64,000 nt of DNA from Colwellia sp. MB02u-6 (GCF_014077095.1 NZ_JACGVG010000036.1:310001-374000), one strand, 5' to 3'. Shown: positions 8,611 to 18,281, numbered from the stretch's first letter. Translations and numbers: made by a program. Notes: generated by a model from the sequence alone, not told the origin.

Positions 8611-10083
8611 TTATGACTTTTCTGGAATATTGGCTAATACGGCTAATAATAACTGCCAATATCGCTCAACGGTCGCTATTTGTACTTTTTCATCAGGTGA
8701 ATGAGGGAATTTGATCGTTGGACCAAATGACACCATATCCCAATGTGGATAAGCGGTTTTGAATAAGCCACATTCAAGACCGGCATGAATGACCATAATT
8801 TCAGGGACTTTATTAAACAGTGTTTGATAAGTGTCACGCACAGTTTGCATTAATCCTGAACTGGTATCAGGTTTCCAACCAGGGTAAGCGCCAGAAAATT
8901 TAATACTCGCGCCAGCGAGCTCAAATACAGATTGCACCATAGTTTGTGCTGCTAAACGCCCGTCGTCATGTAAGCTACGGATCAAAGTCATCGCAACAAA
9001 TTTATTACCTTTGCTGCGCATAACACCTAAGTTTAATGAGGTTTCAACAATGCCTTCAATGTCATCGCTCATCCGTAACACACCATTAGGGCAGGCGTTA
9101 AGTGCACGTAAGATAGTATTTTGGCTGGCTTGCGTCCAACATTCATCAAAGGTTTCTGGCGAAATCAATAACATCTCGATATGGGTTTCGATAGCACCTA
9201 GGGATTTGCGCACTGTTGCTAAATACTCAGCTAGCTTGACTTTTAATGGCTCAATTTTTGTACGGCTAATAACAAAGCTAGCATCGGCTTCGCGCGGAAT
9301 AGCATTACGTAAACTGCCGCCATTTAATTCTGTTAAACGCAAACCTAAGGTATTGCTAGCGTCGAGTAAAAAACGCACCAATAGTTGGTTAGCGTTGGCT
9401 CGACCGGTATGAATGTCGACACCAGAGTGCCCACCTTTAAGACCCGATATTGACAAGTTAAATGATTCAACATCCGCAGGCGCACCTTCATTATTAATAG
9501 CGAAAGTGGCTGCACCATCAATGCCACCAGCGCAACCCATGTAAACTTCACCTTCTTGCTCTGAATCAGTATTGATTAACAGGTCACCGTCCAACCAACC
9601 GGCTTTAAGACCAAAAGCACCAGTCATGCCAGCTTCTTCATCAATGGTGACTAAAACCTCTAGCGGGCCGTGTACAACATTGTCACTAGCCAAAACCGCT
9701 AACGCAGATGATAAGCCAATACCGTTATCTGCACCTAGTGTCGTACCTTCAGCGGTTACCCAGTCACCATCAGCTTCGGTAATAATGTATGGCTTAATAG
9801 GGTCGATACGAAAATCATGATCAGTAGCCGCATTTTTCTGTGGCACCATATCCATATGAGCCTGTAAAATAACGCCTTTTTTATTTTCCATACCTGCCGT
9901 GGCGGATTTTTTAATAATGAGGTTGCCAATAGCGTCTTCTTTGACACTTAGCCCGAGTTCAGTTGCAAAGCTTTGAATCCACATCGATATTTTTTGCTCA
10001 TATTTTGATGGGTGTGGAATACTACAAATTTTATCAAAAATTTGCCATAACTTGCTTGGTTCTAGTTGTGCTAACGTGCTCAA
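8611..10083 (-). CDS. pepD: Aminoacyl-histidine dipeptidase (peptidase D, M20 family)
   Basis: A 490-residue cytosolic di-zinc dipeptidase. The M20 signatures are visible: QAHMDMVPQ near residue 80 and DNGIGLSSALA plus VTIDEEAGMTGA in the following 60 residues. Length and N-terminus (LEPSKLWQIFDKICSIPHPS) agree with E. coli PepD. The start is a TTG at 10083, supported by AAGGAAGG six bases upstream; no ATG fits as well. The enzyme hydrolyses Xaa-His and related dipeptides such as carnosine. It is a single gene on the strand opposite to the sensor kinase. Confidence 0.93.
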   Translation of the reverse strand: MSTLAQLEPSKLWQIFDKICSIPHPSKYEQKISMWIQSFATELGLSVKEDAIGNLIIKKSATAGMENKKGVILQAHMDMVPQKNAATDHDFRIDPIKPYIITEADGDWVTAEGTTLGADNGIGLSSALAVLASDNVVHGPLEVLVTIDEEAGMTGAFGLKAGWLDGDLLINTDSEQEGEVYMGCAGGIDGAATFAINNEGAPADVESFNLSISGLKGGHSGVDIHTGRANANQLLVRFLLDASNTLGLRLTELNGGSLRNAIPREADASFVISRTKIEPLKVKLAEYLATVRKSLGAIETHIEMLLISPETFDECWTQASQNTILRALNACPNGVLRMSDDIEGIVETSLNLGVMRSKGNKFVAMTLIRSLHDDGRLAAQTMVQSVFELAGASIKFSGAYPGWKPDTSSGLMQTVRDTYQTLFNKVPEIMVIHAGLECGLFKTAYPHWDMVSFGPTIKFPHSPDEKVQIATVERYWQLLLAVLANIPEKS

Positions 10084-10156
10084 TAGCCTTCCTTAAATTT
10101 TTACTTACTAATGACAAATAATTTCTTCTCACCATAATTTGTTTCGCAGCAATGGC

Positions 10157-10741
10157 CTATTTATCAGCCATTAAAAATTGCCATTGCTCATTAAAGTCGT
10201 TACTAGGTTTCTTGGTAAAGTCAGAACGAACATATTGGTTAATTTTACCTTCGGCGTAAGCCATTAAAATGTTGGCTAATGCCTGATCTGAAATGGTGAA
10301 ACCTTTACCTTCACGTAGCTTACGCTCTCGCAAAACTTGCTTAAATTGTAACTGAAGTTTTTCAAAAAATTGATTCACACGAGCCCGTAGACGCTCGTTT
10401 TCCCCCATTAATGCATCACCAGCAAGAATGCGGCACATACCGGGATTACGCTCAGCAAAAATAAGTAATACATGCAAAATATGATGGCAGCGAATCAAGG
10501 CTTGTTTATGGTCAGTTAGTATCAGGTTTACCCGAGAAAAAATAGATTCTTCAATAAACTCTATTAAGCCTTCAAACATCCGTGCTTTGGATGGAAAGTG
10601 GCGATAAAGTGCGGCTTCAGATACACCGACTTCAGCTGCAAGCTTTGCCGTTGTGATCCGCTGCCCTGCGCTGGTTTCTAGCATATGAGCAAGACATTCT
10701 AAAATTTGTTGTTTACGATTAGGTTTTTGAGTTGCCGACAT
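10157..10741 (-). CDS. slmA: Nucleoid occlusion factor SlmA
   Basis: A 194-residue TetR-fold protein, very close to SlmA in length and sequence. Its N-terminal helix-turn-helix lies around residues 30-55 ([20 protein letters not shown]). SlmA binds specific chromosomal sites and antagonises FtsZ polymerisation over the nucleoid, coupling division to chromosome segregation. It lies downstream of coaBC on the same strand. In many gammaproteobacteria dut lies between these two genes; here only about 146 bp separate them, and no dut is present. Confidence 0.93.
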   Translation of the reverse strand: MSATQKPNRKQQILECLAHMLETSAGQRITTAKLAAEVGVSEAALYRHFPSKARMFEGLIEFIEESIFSRVNLILTDHKQALIRCHHILHVLLIFAERNPGMCRILAGDALMGENERLRARVNQFFEKLQLQFKQVLRERKLREGKGFTISDQALANILMAYAEGKINQYVRSDFTKKPSNDFNEQWQFLMADK

Positions 10742-10887
10742 AAAACTGATTCTCTATTGTTATTATATTTTCAACAGTCAGACCGAACGGATGGATAAAT
10801 TATGCCGATGGTTTTACTACTAAAAAATTAGCGTGATTGTATAGCGTTATTTAGCTGATGTTCAAGCCTGAAATTAACCACCCGACA

Positions 10888-12132
10888 TTAGTTCTTTAAT
10901 CGAGAACTTTGCCATGTTTGGTGAATATGTTGGACTAATTGTTTAGCCAGCTCATTTTTGTTCATTAAAGGTAAAACTTTTTTATCACTAGCGGTAAATA
11001 CCGTTAACGCATTGTTGTCACTGTTAAAACCTTGGCCTGCAGCAGCGACGTTATTGGCGGCAATCATATCAAGATTTTTACGGGCTAATTTATCACGAGC
11101 ATAATGTTCTACATTTTGCGTTTCAGCGGCGAAACCAATCGTAAAAGGCTTGTGCTCTAATGCAGCAACATCAGCGACAATATCAGGGTTCTTAATCAGG
11201 TTAAGCTGCATGGTATTGTGCGATTTTTTAATTTTTTCACTAGCAATATGATCAATACGGTAATCAGCCACAGCAGCACAAGCAACAAAAACATCAGCAC
11301 CAGGCGCAAGCGCGATAGCCTGTTGATACATCTCTGCGGCACTAGTTACCGCTATTTTTTGGCAACCTTGTGGGGTTACTAAGCTAACAGGTCCTGAGAG
11401 GATGGTGACCTCTGCGCCAAGGCTTTGCGCTGCATTGGCAATAGCAAAACCCATTTTTCCTGAGCTGTGGTTGGAAATATAACGCACAGGGTCAATAGCT
11501 TCGCGTGTCGGCCCAGCGGTAATTAACCATTTCTGCCCAGTTAAAGGTTTTGGTTGATTTAAGTCAGTATCATGGTTCTTCATTTTTACGATTGCTTGGC
11601 AAGTTAGTTCAACTAACTCAGGCACGTCTAACATGCGGCCTAAGCCGACATCACCGCAGGCTTGTTCACCAGCACCTGGACCAAATAACCTGTAGTGCCA
11701 TGACCTTAAGGTGTTAATATTTTTTTGTGTTGCTGGGTTATGCCACATTTGTTGGTTCATTGCCGGTGCAATAGCAACTGGCGCTGCGGTCGCTAAACAA
11801 AGTGTGGTGAGTAAATCATTTGCCAATCCGGCGGCAATCTTAGCAATAAGATCGGCTGTAGCTGGCGCAATTAAAATAAAGTCAGCCCATTTTGCCAGCT
11901 CGATATGGCCCATAGCCAACTCAGCTTGCGTATCTAATAAACTACTTGATACCGCATTGGCGGAAACCGCTTGTAAGGTTAATGGCGTGATAAAGGCTTG
12001 AGCGCCTTCTGTCATCACCACACGAATATCAGCACCTTGGTCTTTTAATCGACGCACTAGCTCTGGCGTTTTGTAGGCGGCAATGCCACCACTGATACCC
12101 AATAGGATTTTTTTACCCTGAAGAATCTGCAT
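10888..12132 (-). CDS. coaBC: Bifunctional phosphopantothenoylcysteine decarboxylase / phosphopantothenate-cysteine ligase
   Basis: A 414-residue fusion enzyme of coenzyme A synthesis. The N-terminal half is the FMN-dependent decarboxylase CoaC ([10 protein letters not shown] at residue 13; [10 protein letters not shown] with the active-site His; PAMNQQMW). The C-terminal half, from about residue 198, is the ligase CoaB ([25 protein letters not shown] and the AAVADYR and KIKK motifs). It converts 4'-phosphopantothenate and cysteine to 4'-phosphopantetheine. It is divergent from radC, as in E. coli. Confidence 0.95.
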   Translation of the reverse strand: MQILQGKKILLGISGGIAAYKTPELVRRLKDQGADIRVVMTEGAQAFITPLTLQAVSANAVSSSLLDTQAELAMGHIELAKWADFILIAPATADLIAKIAAGLANDLLTTLCLATAAPVAIAPAMNQQMWHNPATQKNINTLRSWHYRLFGPGAGEQACGDVGLGRMLDVPELVELTCQAIVKMKNHDTDLNQPKPLTGQKWLITAGPTREAIDPVRYISNHSSGKMGFAIANAAQSLGAEVTILSGPVSLVTPQGCQKIAVTSAAEMYQQAIALAPGADVFVACAAVADYRIDHIASEKIKKSHNTMQLNLIKNPDIVADVAALEHKPFTIGFAAETQNVEHYARDKLARKNLDMIAANNVAAAGQGFNSDNNALTVFTASDKKVLPLMNKNELAKQLVQHIHQTWQSSRLKN

Positions 12133-12215
12133 AAACTGCTAATCTTAATAACGACAATGGGCAATAAGATAGCATTATCGCACTTTTATTCAAATCACTT
12201 TGCAAGGATGCACTT

Positions 12216-12893
12216 ATGTTAAAAGACTGGCCAGACTGTGAAAAACCACGAGAGAAGTTATTACACTTTGGCGCGAAAAGCTTAAGTGATGCCGAACTGC
12301 TGGCAATATTCTTGCGCACAGGTGTTAAAGGTTGCCATGTAGTTGACCTTGCAAGAAATTTATTAAAAAGTTTTGGTAGTATTTCGCAAATATATCAAGC
12401 GGGATTAGATGACTTTTGCCAGCATCATGGTTTAGGTGTTGCAAAATATGTCCAGTTACAGGCATGTTTAGAAATGTCGACACGCTATTTAGCGGAACAG
12501 ATGCAAATGGGGCAAGCGTTAACGTCTTCACTGAGCACGCAAAACTTTTTAAAATCTGAGCTGCGCCATGAAACCCGAGAAGTATTCGCTGTGCTATTTT
12601 TAAATACTCAGCATCAAGTGATAAAGTTTGAACGCTTATTTCACGGCACTATTAATGCTGCTGCAGTGTACCCACGCATTGTGGTTGAGACCGCGCTAAA
12701 ATATCAAGCGGGAGCGGTCATTCTTGCACACAATCACCCGTCGGGTATTGCTGAGCCAAGTATGGCCGATAATCAAATTACCAGTCGACTAGAACAAGCA
12801 CTGGCGTTAATTGATATAAAAGTTCTTGATCATATTATTGTGGCGGGTTGTCATTGTTATTCGTATGCTGAACATGGCCGAATGATTGAATAA
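12216..12893 (+). CDS. radC: RadC family protein (JAMM/MPN+ fold)
   Basis: A 225-residue protein with a helix-hairpin-helix-like N-terminus and a C-terminal JAMM metal site: His172-x-His174-P-S-G with Asp185. Length and motif match RadC (UPF0758). Its biological role is unsettled: the historical DNA-repair assignment in E. coli was later withdrawn. It is transcribed away from coaBC and lies before rpmB-rpmG, the usual gammaproteobacterial order. Confidence 0.92.
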   Translation: MLKDWPDCEKPREKLLHFGAKSLSDAELLAIFLRTGVKGCHVVDLARNLLKSFGSISQIYQAGLDDFCQHHGLGVAKYVQLQACLEMSTRYLAEQMQMGQALTSSLSTQNFLKSELRHETREVFAVLFLNTQHQVIKFERLFHGTINAAAVYPRIVVETALKYQAGAVILAHNHPSGIAEPSMADNQITSRLEQALALIDIKVLDHIIVAGCHCYSYAEHGRMIE

Positions 12894-12896
12894 TAT

Positions 12897-13139
12897 GTGA
12901 GTGTTTCACCAAGCTGTGTTGAGCTCCAAAGAATACATTCCGTGACAAGCAACAAGTTGCACAGGAGGGGGTGTTGTTTTCGCCTTGCCAGATTAGCCTT
13001 GCGTAAAACAGCCATAGCACAACTACAAGCATTTGCGCTTAATACCCAATTTAATACCCAAGTAGCTATGTCAGCTATTATTGACATTTTAACTCATGCA
13101 CTGGCTAAAAAAGATCAAAAAGAAAGATCACGTAAATAG
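12897..13139 (+). CDS. Doubtful 80-codon frame between radC and rpmB
   Basis: A GTG-started frame begins 3 bp after the radC stop. The first ~45 codons are GC-richer, arginine- and cysteine-rich and unlike a typical protein. The last ~35 look more protein-like (LNTQFNTQVAMSAIIDIL, then a lysine-rich tail). No ribosome site precedes the start. It may be a remnant or chance frame, or a sequence repeated elsewhere in the genome. I cannot assign a function. Confidence 0.2.
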   Translation: MSVSPSCVELQRIHSVTSNKLHRRGCCFRLARLALRKTAIAQLQAFALNTQFNTQVAMSAIIDILTHALAKKDQKERSRK

Positions 13140-13311
13140 TTAGCTGTTAAAATACACTAAAAATGTACCATTAACACTCTATTCGGATAATAATAACTCA
13201 TAAAACACGAGAGTTATATCAATTATTCAACTTAAACCATTGAATTATATTAACTTTAAAAACTATTCACTTTAAAGTTGATTAGTACTGGCATTCATTT
13301 TTCACTTTCAC

Positions 13312-13396
13312 TATAATATGCCACCTTTTTCAGGATCCCGAGGCGACGGTCTTGGGGAAATACAGCACGACCTGAAATTAATTTTGGAGTACTCAT
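13312..13396 (+). promoter_or_regulatory. Probable promoter -10 and structured leader of rpmB-rpmG
   Basis: TATAAT at 13312-13317 is followed by a ~75-base untranslated leader that is GC-rich compared with its surroundings and can pair TCAGG (13329-13333) with CCTGA near its 3' part. No good -35 was found. A role in feedback control by L28 is speculative. Confidence 0.4.
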
Positions 13397-13633
13397 ATGT
13401 CTAAAGTTTGCCAAGTAACAGGCAAAAAGCCAATGGTTGGAAATAACCGTTCGCACGCAAGAAACGCGACTCGTCGTCGTTTTTTACCTAACCTTCAAAC
13501 TCACCGTTTTTGGGTTGAGAGTGAAAATAGTTTCGTTAAATTACGCTTAACTCCGAAAGGAATGCGTATTATCGATAAAAACGGTATTGATGCAGTATTA
13601 ACTGATATCCGTGCCCGTGGCGAAAAAGTTTAA
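13397..13633 (+). CDS. rpmB: 50S ribosomal protein L28
   Basis: A 78-residue basic protein with the L28 N-terminus [20 protein letters not shown] and normal family length. A strong ribosome site (TTTTGGAGT) precedes the ATG. It is co-transcribed with rpmG nine bases downstream, as in most gammaproteobacteria. It is a structural part of the large ribosomal subunit. Confidence 0.97.
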   Translation: MSKVCQVTGKKPMVGNNRSHARNATRRRFLPNLQTHRFWVESENSFVKLRLTPKGMRIIDKNGIDAVLTDIRARGEKV

Positions 13634-13642
13634 GGAATTGCA

Positions 13643-13798
13643 ATGCGCGATAAAATTCGTTTAGTTTCTAGTGCTGGCACTGGCCATTTTTACACTACTG
13701 ACAAAAACAAAAAAACTATGCCTGAAAAGATGGAGATCAAAAAGTTTGATCCTCGCATCCGTCAGCATGTTATGTACAAAGAAGCTAAAATCAAGTAA
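13643..13798 (+). CDS. rpmG: 50S ribosomal protein L33
   Basis: A 51-residue frame starting ATG CGC GAT AAA, preceded by AAGGAATTG. The sequence ([19 protein letters not shown], then a lysine-rich segment and DPRIRQHV) is typical of L33. It lacks the paired cysteines of the zinc-binding L33 form, as is usual in gammaproteobacteria. It is the second gene of the rpmBG operon and is followed at once by a strong terminator. Confidence 0.96.
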   Translation: MRDKIRLVSSAGTGHFYTTDKNKKTMPEKMEIKKFDPRIRQHVMYKEAKIK

Positions 13799-13814
13799 TT
13801 GATACTGCTTATTT

Positions 13815-13840
13815 AAAAACCCGGTTTATACCGGGTTTTT
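13815..13840 (+). terminator. Rho-independent terminator of rpmBG
   Basis: An 11-bp stem (AAAAACCCGGT / ACCGGGTTTTT) with a TTAT loop and a run of T lies 17 bp after rpmG. Confidence 0.92.
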
Positions 13841-13849
13841 TATTGCCTA

Positions 13850-14170
13850 TAGAAAATAACTCAGTTAACTGCAGTTAACGAGCATGAACAGTTATCATTA
13901 ATTTTCACAGCAAACTTACGCCTTAACATTATGCTTATTTTACTATCTGATATGCCGGTTGTTAACGACTAGATTAAGTTACTATACGGCTGACATGAAA
14001 ATGCGTTAAGTCGATCTTCAGTACAGCCACAGCTAAGTTAACTGAATGATTGGAAGCAATGACAATAGCTAGCAAGCGTTTGTTATTGTCTGCGCTTAAT
14101 AACTATGATTATGACCATTAAACTTTGAAAAGTAGTTTGTTGAGCAATGTTACTTAAGCTGGGATAAGGA
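13850..14170. other. Non-coding gap, nothing recognised
   Basis: About 320 bp between two terminators, with no frame of protein-like composition and no repeat found elsewhere in the window. mutM, which follows rpmG in many relatives, is absent. Confidence 0.5.
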
Positions 14171-14176
14171 GCAAAT

Positions 14177-14213
14177 AAAAAAGAGCAACTAATTAATCAC
14201 GTTGCTCTTTTTT
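14177..14213 (-). terminator. Rho-independent terminator of the DUF885 gene
   Basis: A perfect 13-bp stem (AAAAAAGAGCAAC / GTTGCTCTTTTTT) with an 11-base loop, 24 bp after the stop of the minus-strand gene. It has T-tracts on both strands. Confidence 0.9.
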
Positions 14214-14237
14214 TGCATGATATGAATATGTTAGCCG

Positions 14238-15977
14238 TTATAACTGCTGCGCTATCCAGTCCATGGTTAACTCTTCAAGCAGCGCCATAGGTAAACTACC
14301 ATTTTTCAGCATTTGGTCATGAAAAGCTCTAACGTCGAACTTATCGCCTAATGCTTGTTCCGCTTTCGCCCGCAATTGACGAATTTTGATTTCACCAATT
14401 TTGTATGACAAGGCTTGCGCTGGCCAAGTAATATATCGGTCAATCTGGCCAATAACATCAGCCATACTTAAAGCGGTGTTCTTGGCTAGATAATCGATCG
14501 CTTGCTGACGGGTCCAACCTTTGGTGTGAATGCCAGTATCGACCACTAAGCGACAAGCACGCCATGCTTCATAGGTTAAGCGACCAAAGTCACTGTATGG
14601 GTTTTGGTAAAAGCCCATTTCCTTGCCTAAACGTTCAGAATATAACCCCCAACCTTCACCATAGGCGGCGTGGTATAAAGTTTTACGAAACTCGGCCATA
14701 TCAACTTCTTGCGCAATAGCACTTTGAAAGTGATGACCGGGCTCTGCCTCATGAAAGGTTAATGCCTCTAAGGTATATAAAGGTTGGCTTTTTAAATTTT
14801 TAGTCTCTAAAAAGTAGGTGCCGGATGTGGTACCACTGCCATCAGAGGCAACATAGTAGGCTCCACCGTTTGGACTGGATTTAATGTCAAAAGTTGAACG
14901 GGGTAATACCGAAAACCATTTCGGTAATTGTGCCGCCATTTTACGGGTGATATAGCTGGCTTTTTCCAGCATATCCATCGCACTATCGGTGTAAAATTGC
15001 TTATCGTTACGCAAAAACGCAATAAAATCTTTAAATTCACCCTTAAAGTCCACAACTTTAATAATTTGCTGCATTTCTGTACGTATGCGACTGACTTCAT
15101 CTAGACCTATTTGATGAATTTCATCAGCCGATAAATCCGTGGTAGTGTAATACTCAATTAAGTATTGGTAGTATGCTTCGCCGCCCTCAACACTGCTAAT
15201 GCCAGCAGTGTTCCGACAGTGGGTCATATATTCTTGGGTGAAAAAGTCATAAAAAGCTTGGTACTCGGGTAAAACAGTCTCTTTAATCAAGGTTTTTACT
15301 TGCTGGCGATATTGCGCTTGCTCTGTTGATGAAATGACTGTTGGCATATTCAGCATGGGCGCATAAAAAACACTGTTTTTTACATCAGCGACTAAATGCT
15401 TACTGATTGATTTTTCGTAGCCTTTAAAGCTTTCACAGTAATGGGTATGACCTAAGTCAATGGCTTGTTTTAGATCAACTATATGTGCTTGGTTATAACG
15501 TGGATAATCCGCGAGACTGATTAAATAATTACTATAGTCTTGTTCGGTTAAAAATGACATGTTGGCTGGAGCGCCGGCAAAGTAACTATGAAAGCCTGAA
15601 TAATAGGTTAATGGATAAAGGTGATCTTGAAATTGATAACTTTTTGCTTCCGCTTCGCGTTCATATTTAAATAAACGATAGCTGACCTGATCAGCACCTG
15701 AGAGTTTATTAACATCAATATCTTCAATACGCGTTAGCAATTCATTATTGTATTTTGACCGACGTTCGCGGCCATTTACTGACATTTCAGGTAACTTACC
15801 CTTCATGCGAAAGGCATCAGGATCTTTTCGAAAAAACACTTGTTCTTGATTTGCCCTTTGCCAATGCTCATTGAGTAACTGTCGAAACTGTTCACTGGTT
15901 TGGTTGGCAAACGTGCTGGTTGCGCTGAATAAGCCACAAAGTAATAATACTGCAGCACTTAACGGTTTTAGTTTCAT
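14238..15977 (-). CDS. DUF885 family secreted metallopeptidase-like protein
   Basis: A 579-residue protein with a signal peptide (residues 1-24, cleaved after TFA). It matches the DUF885 family, zinc-metallopeptidase-like proteins with the conserved HEAEPGHH motif, here starting at His409, which contains the HExxx-H zinc pattern. The likely place of action is the periplasm or outside the cell, where it would degrade peptides; no substrate is established. The gene has its own terminator and no operon partner. The start ATG at 15977 is supported by the signal peptide. Family call strong, activity inferred. Confidence 0.85.
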   Translation of the reverse strand: MKLKPLSAAVLLLCGLFSATSTFANQTSEQFRQLLNEHWQRANQEQVFFRKDPDAFRMKGKLPEMSVNGRERRSKYNNELLTRIEDIDVNKLSGADQVSYRLFKYEREAEAKSYQFQDHLYPLTYYSGFHSYFAGAPANMSFLTEQDYSNYLISLADYPRYNQAHIVDLKQAIDLGHTHYCESFKGYEKSISKHLVADVKNSVFYAPMLNMPTVISSTEQAQYRQQVKTLIKETVLPEYQAFYDFFTQEYMTHCRNTAGISSVEGGEAYYQYLIEYYTTTDLSADEIHQIGLDEVSRIRTEMQQIIKVVDFKGEFKDFIAFLRNDKQFYTDSAMDMLEKASYITRKMAAQLPKWFSVLPRSTFDIKSSPNGGAYYVASDGSGTTSGTYFLETKNLKSQPLYTLEALTFHEAEPGHHFQSAIAQEVDMAEFRKTLYHAAYGEGWGLYSERLGKEMGFYQNPYSDFGRLTYEAWRACRLVVDTGIHTKGWTRQQAIDYLAKNTALSMADVIGQIDRYITWPAQALSYKIGEIKIRQLRAKAEQALGDKFDVRAFHDQMLKNGSLPMALLEELTMDWIAQQL

Positions 15978-16085
15978 ACGAAGCCTTAATTTTGGGGTGA
16001 TATTATTGTTATTAATGTAACGCTATATTCTAATGAGCTCAATTTTTTTGTATGATAAAGACAATTGGCAGTACTGAGGGGCATG

Positions 16086-16583
16086 ATGATCAGATTATCA
16101 AAAACTGGCTGGAATAATGTCATTATCATTCTAGTAATGAGCTTTATTTTATTGATTAACACCACGAATAAAAAAATTTACTCGCCAGATGAAAATACTG
16201 AGGTCAATAGCGATCAAGAGGTTGCTTTAGTCGGATCGCAAAATATTATTTTAACGATCGATATAAGTAATGTAGTAACTATTGAGCGGATAGGCCGAAC
16301 TTGGCGGGCAGTTCCGGCCAATATTTCCGGCCAAGCATTAGCACAAATGATGGTGTCTTGGCAGCAAAGTAGCGGTGAGACTATGGCCCAAGCCCCGATA
16401 GTTGATCGACAATTTTCGCTAGATGTTAAGCTCGACATTGCCGGCCAACCACTGCCATTACAGTTAATTTTTTATGCCACAGAGCAGCAATTATTGATCT
16501 TTAATCAAACATCAGCACAATGGCTTGTTATGCCAATAGCTATGTATGGGCAATTGTTTCCAGCAGAAATTTTTACTAACTAA
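16086..16583 (+). CDS. Hypothetical membrane-anchored protein
   Basis: About 165 residues with one N-terminal membrane segment (IIILVMSFILLI) and a soluble, probably periplasmic domain. I placed the start at the second ATG of an ATGATG pair because GAGGGG lies at proper spacing; starts at 16083 or a TTG at 16065 are possible. No conserved motif is recognised. It is divergent from the DUF885 gene and 54 bp ahead of the ATP-grasp gene, so the two may form an operon. Confidence 0.6.
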   Translation: MIRLSKTGWNNVIIILVMSFILLINTTNKKIYSPDENTEVNSDQEVALVGSQNIILTIDISNVVTIERIGRTWRAVPANISGQALAQMMVSWQQSSGETMAQAPIVDRQFSLDVKLDIAGQPLPLQLIFYATEQQLLIFNQTSAQWLVMPIAMYGQLFPAEIFTN

Positions 16584-16637
16584 CCTTAGTTTCATTCACC
16601 TTAACCTTTAACCAATGTACCAGAGGTAGTAGATTTT

Positions 16638-17528
16638 ATGAGAAAATGTGCAATTTTATCCATGGACAGTTTGGCAAATTTTGAAGCTTATGATTGTTTA
16701 ATTGATCAGCCAATGCTTGCTTTAGGCTGGCAAACCGAAGTAATTTCCTGGCGTAATAGCAGCGTAAATTGGTCCGACTATGCCGCAGTTATTATTCGTA
16801 GCCCATGGGATTACCAGGATGACATGGAAAGTTTTCTCAAGGTACTGTCGGCTATTGATCAATCAAGCGCTCGGTTAGAAAACAGCTTGAATGTAGTGCA
16901 GTGGAATATTAATAAAAACTACTTAAAAAGCTTAGCCGCTGAACAAGTAACTATTGTACCGACATTATGGCCACAGGCTTTTGACCCTGACAATATGTTG
17001 GGATATTTTAACCATTTTGCTACCGAGCAAATAGTCTTAAAACCGCGAGTCAGTGCCAATGCGGATAATACATTTTGGCTAACAAAAGACACTTATCAAG
17101 ATCAAGTCGCTGAGTTAAGTCAAGCGTTTGCAAAGCGAGAGTTAATGGTGCAGCCTTTTATGGCTGCTATTTGCCAAGAAGGTGAATTTTCGTTGTTTTA
17201 TTTTAACGGCCAGTACAGTCACACTATATTAAAAACCCCAGCCCAAGGTGATTTTCGTGTTCAAGAAGAGCATGGTGGTGGCTTGTTATCGGTAATGCCT
17301 GAACCATCGTTATTGGTAGCAGCAAACCATACAATGCAAGCTATCAGCAAGCTCCATGGTGAACTACTCTACGCCCGTATTGACTTTGTTCGCTATCAAA
17401 ACACCTTTGCCCTAATGGAAGCTGAGTTAATTGAGCCTTCACTTTATTTTAATATGGACGATGCCTCAGCACTCCGCTTTGCCAACGCTTTTGATACTCG
17501 TATGACAGCGTTCACGGCTACCGCATAA
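16638..17528 (+). CDS. ATP-grasp domain protein (RimK/DcsG-like)
   Basis: A 296-residue cytosolic protein resembling uncharacterised ATP-grasp ligases related to RimK, glutathione synthetase and the D-cycloserine enzyme DcsG. Visible features are the N-terminal IIRSPWDYQDD segment, the ATP-binding stretch IVLKPRVSANADNTFWL and the metal-binding end (LMEAELIEPSLYFNMD). Such enzymes join a carboxylate to an amine or thiol using ATP; substrates cannot be deduced. The ATG has a weak AGAGGTAG ribosome site. It is followed by a bidirectional terminator shared with dsbA. Confidence 0.78.
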   Translation: MRKCAILSMDSLANFEAYDCLIDQPMLALGWQTEVISWRNSSVNWSDYAAVIIRSPWDYQDDMESFLKVLSAIDQSSARLENSLNVVQWNINKNYLKSLAAEQVTIVPTLWPQAFDPDNMLGYFNHFATEQIVLKPRVSANADNTFWLTKDTYQDQVAELSQAFAKRELMVQPFMAAICQEGEFSLFYFNGQYSHTILKTPAQGDFRVQEEHGGGLLSVMPEPSLLVAANHTMQAISKLHGELLYARIDFVRYQNTFALMEAELIEPSLYFNMDDASALRFANAFDTRMTAFTATA

Positions 17529-17548
17529 GACATAAATAGCAAAGCAAT

Positions 17549-17574
17549 AAAAAAGAGGCCATAGCCTCTTTTTT
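17549..17574. terminator. Bidirectional terminator between the ATP-grasp gene and dsbA
   Basis: An 11-bp stem (AAAAAAGAGGC / GCCTCTTTTTT) with a CATA loop and T-tracts on both strands lies between two convergent genes. Confidence 0.9.
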
Positions 17575-17648
17575 ATTTACCGGATGAACAGTCAGTTTTT
17601 TATATCAAACAAAACTAAGTTACTACATCCATCTCGGCACGGATTAAC

Positions 17649-18281
17649 TTACTTTAAGGTTAGTAAGTGATTTACTAGCTTGACATAATCTTGTTCAAAA
17701 TTATTTCTATCTAAGCCAGCCGGATCAACACGGTATTTACCATTAACAATCACAGTAGGTACTGCGGTTAAAGCACCTTTATTGGCAAAGTAGTCTTGCT
17801 GTTTCTTCATCGCATTGGCTTTGCTGACCACACTAAAGCTTTTCATTAACTTATCGAATTTTTCACCATCAGCACCGTTTAGTACGAAAACATTTCGGAT
17901 ATCTTTTTCTGAAGTAAATACCGCTTTTTGAATATGGATGTAATTAAACAGTGCACCAATAATTTTCTTCTCTAAACCCATTTGGTGGGCAACAACAACT
18001 GCTTTACTTAACATTTGTTGTACTTTAGGTGAGGCAGCACGCAAAAAGTCTACATGGTTCATTTCAAAGTCCGCATCTGCTGGTATGGCGGTTTTTAACG
18101 TCGCCATAAAGGGTTCAAATTTAAAACAATGTCCGCAATAAAAAGAGAAAAATTCACGTACTTCAGACTTCGCAGAAACGTCTTCATTCACTTTAGTGTA
18201 ATGCTCACCTTCAGTATAATCTGCTGCGAATGAGAGTACGGGTAATAACATTAAAGCGAATAAGCTCACTAACTTCTTCAT
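17649..18281 (-). CDS. dsbA: Thiol:disulfide interchange protein DsbA, CGHC active site
   Basis: A 210-residue periplasmic oxidoreductase. A signal peptide (residues 1-20, ending SFAA) precedes a thioredoxin fold with an inserted helical domain. The active site is Cys49-Gly-His-Cys52, and the cis-Pro loop is AVPTVIVNGKYRV. It introduces disulfides into exported proteins and is reoxidised by DsbB. The CGHC dipeptide is like protein disulfide isomerase, not the usual CPHC of gammaproteobacterial DsbA. It is the last gene of ccoG-srkA-dsbA; srkA-dsbA is also the E. coli order. Confidence 0.93.
   Translation of the reverse strand: MKKLVSLFALMLLPVLSFAADYTEGEHYTKVNEDVSAKSEVREFFSFYCGHCFKFEPFMATLKTAIPADADFEMNHVDFLRAASPKVQQMLSKAVVVAHQMGLEKKIIGALFNYIHIQKAVFTSEKDIRNVFVLNGADGEKFDKLMKSFSVVSKANAMKKQQDYFANKGALTAVPTVIVNGKYRVDPAGLDRNNFEQDYVKLVNHLLTLK

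Noticed and set aside
9011-9412. Long plus-strand frame opposite pepD
   Set aside because: It lies wholly inside pepD on the other strand, has no ribosome site and no family resemblance. It is a shadow of the real gene.
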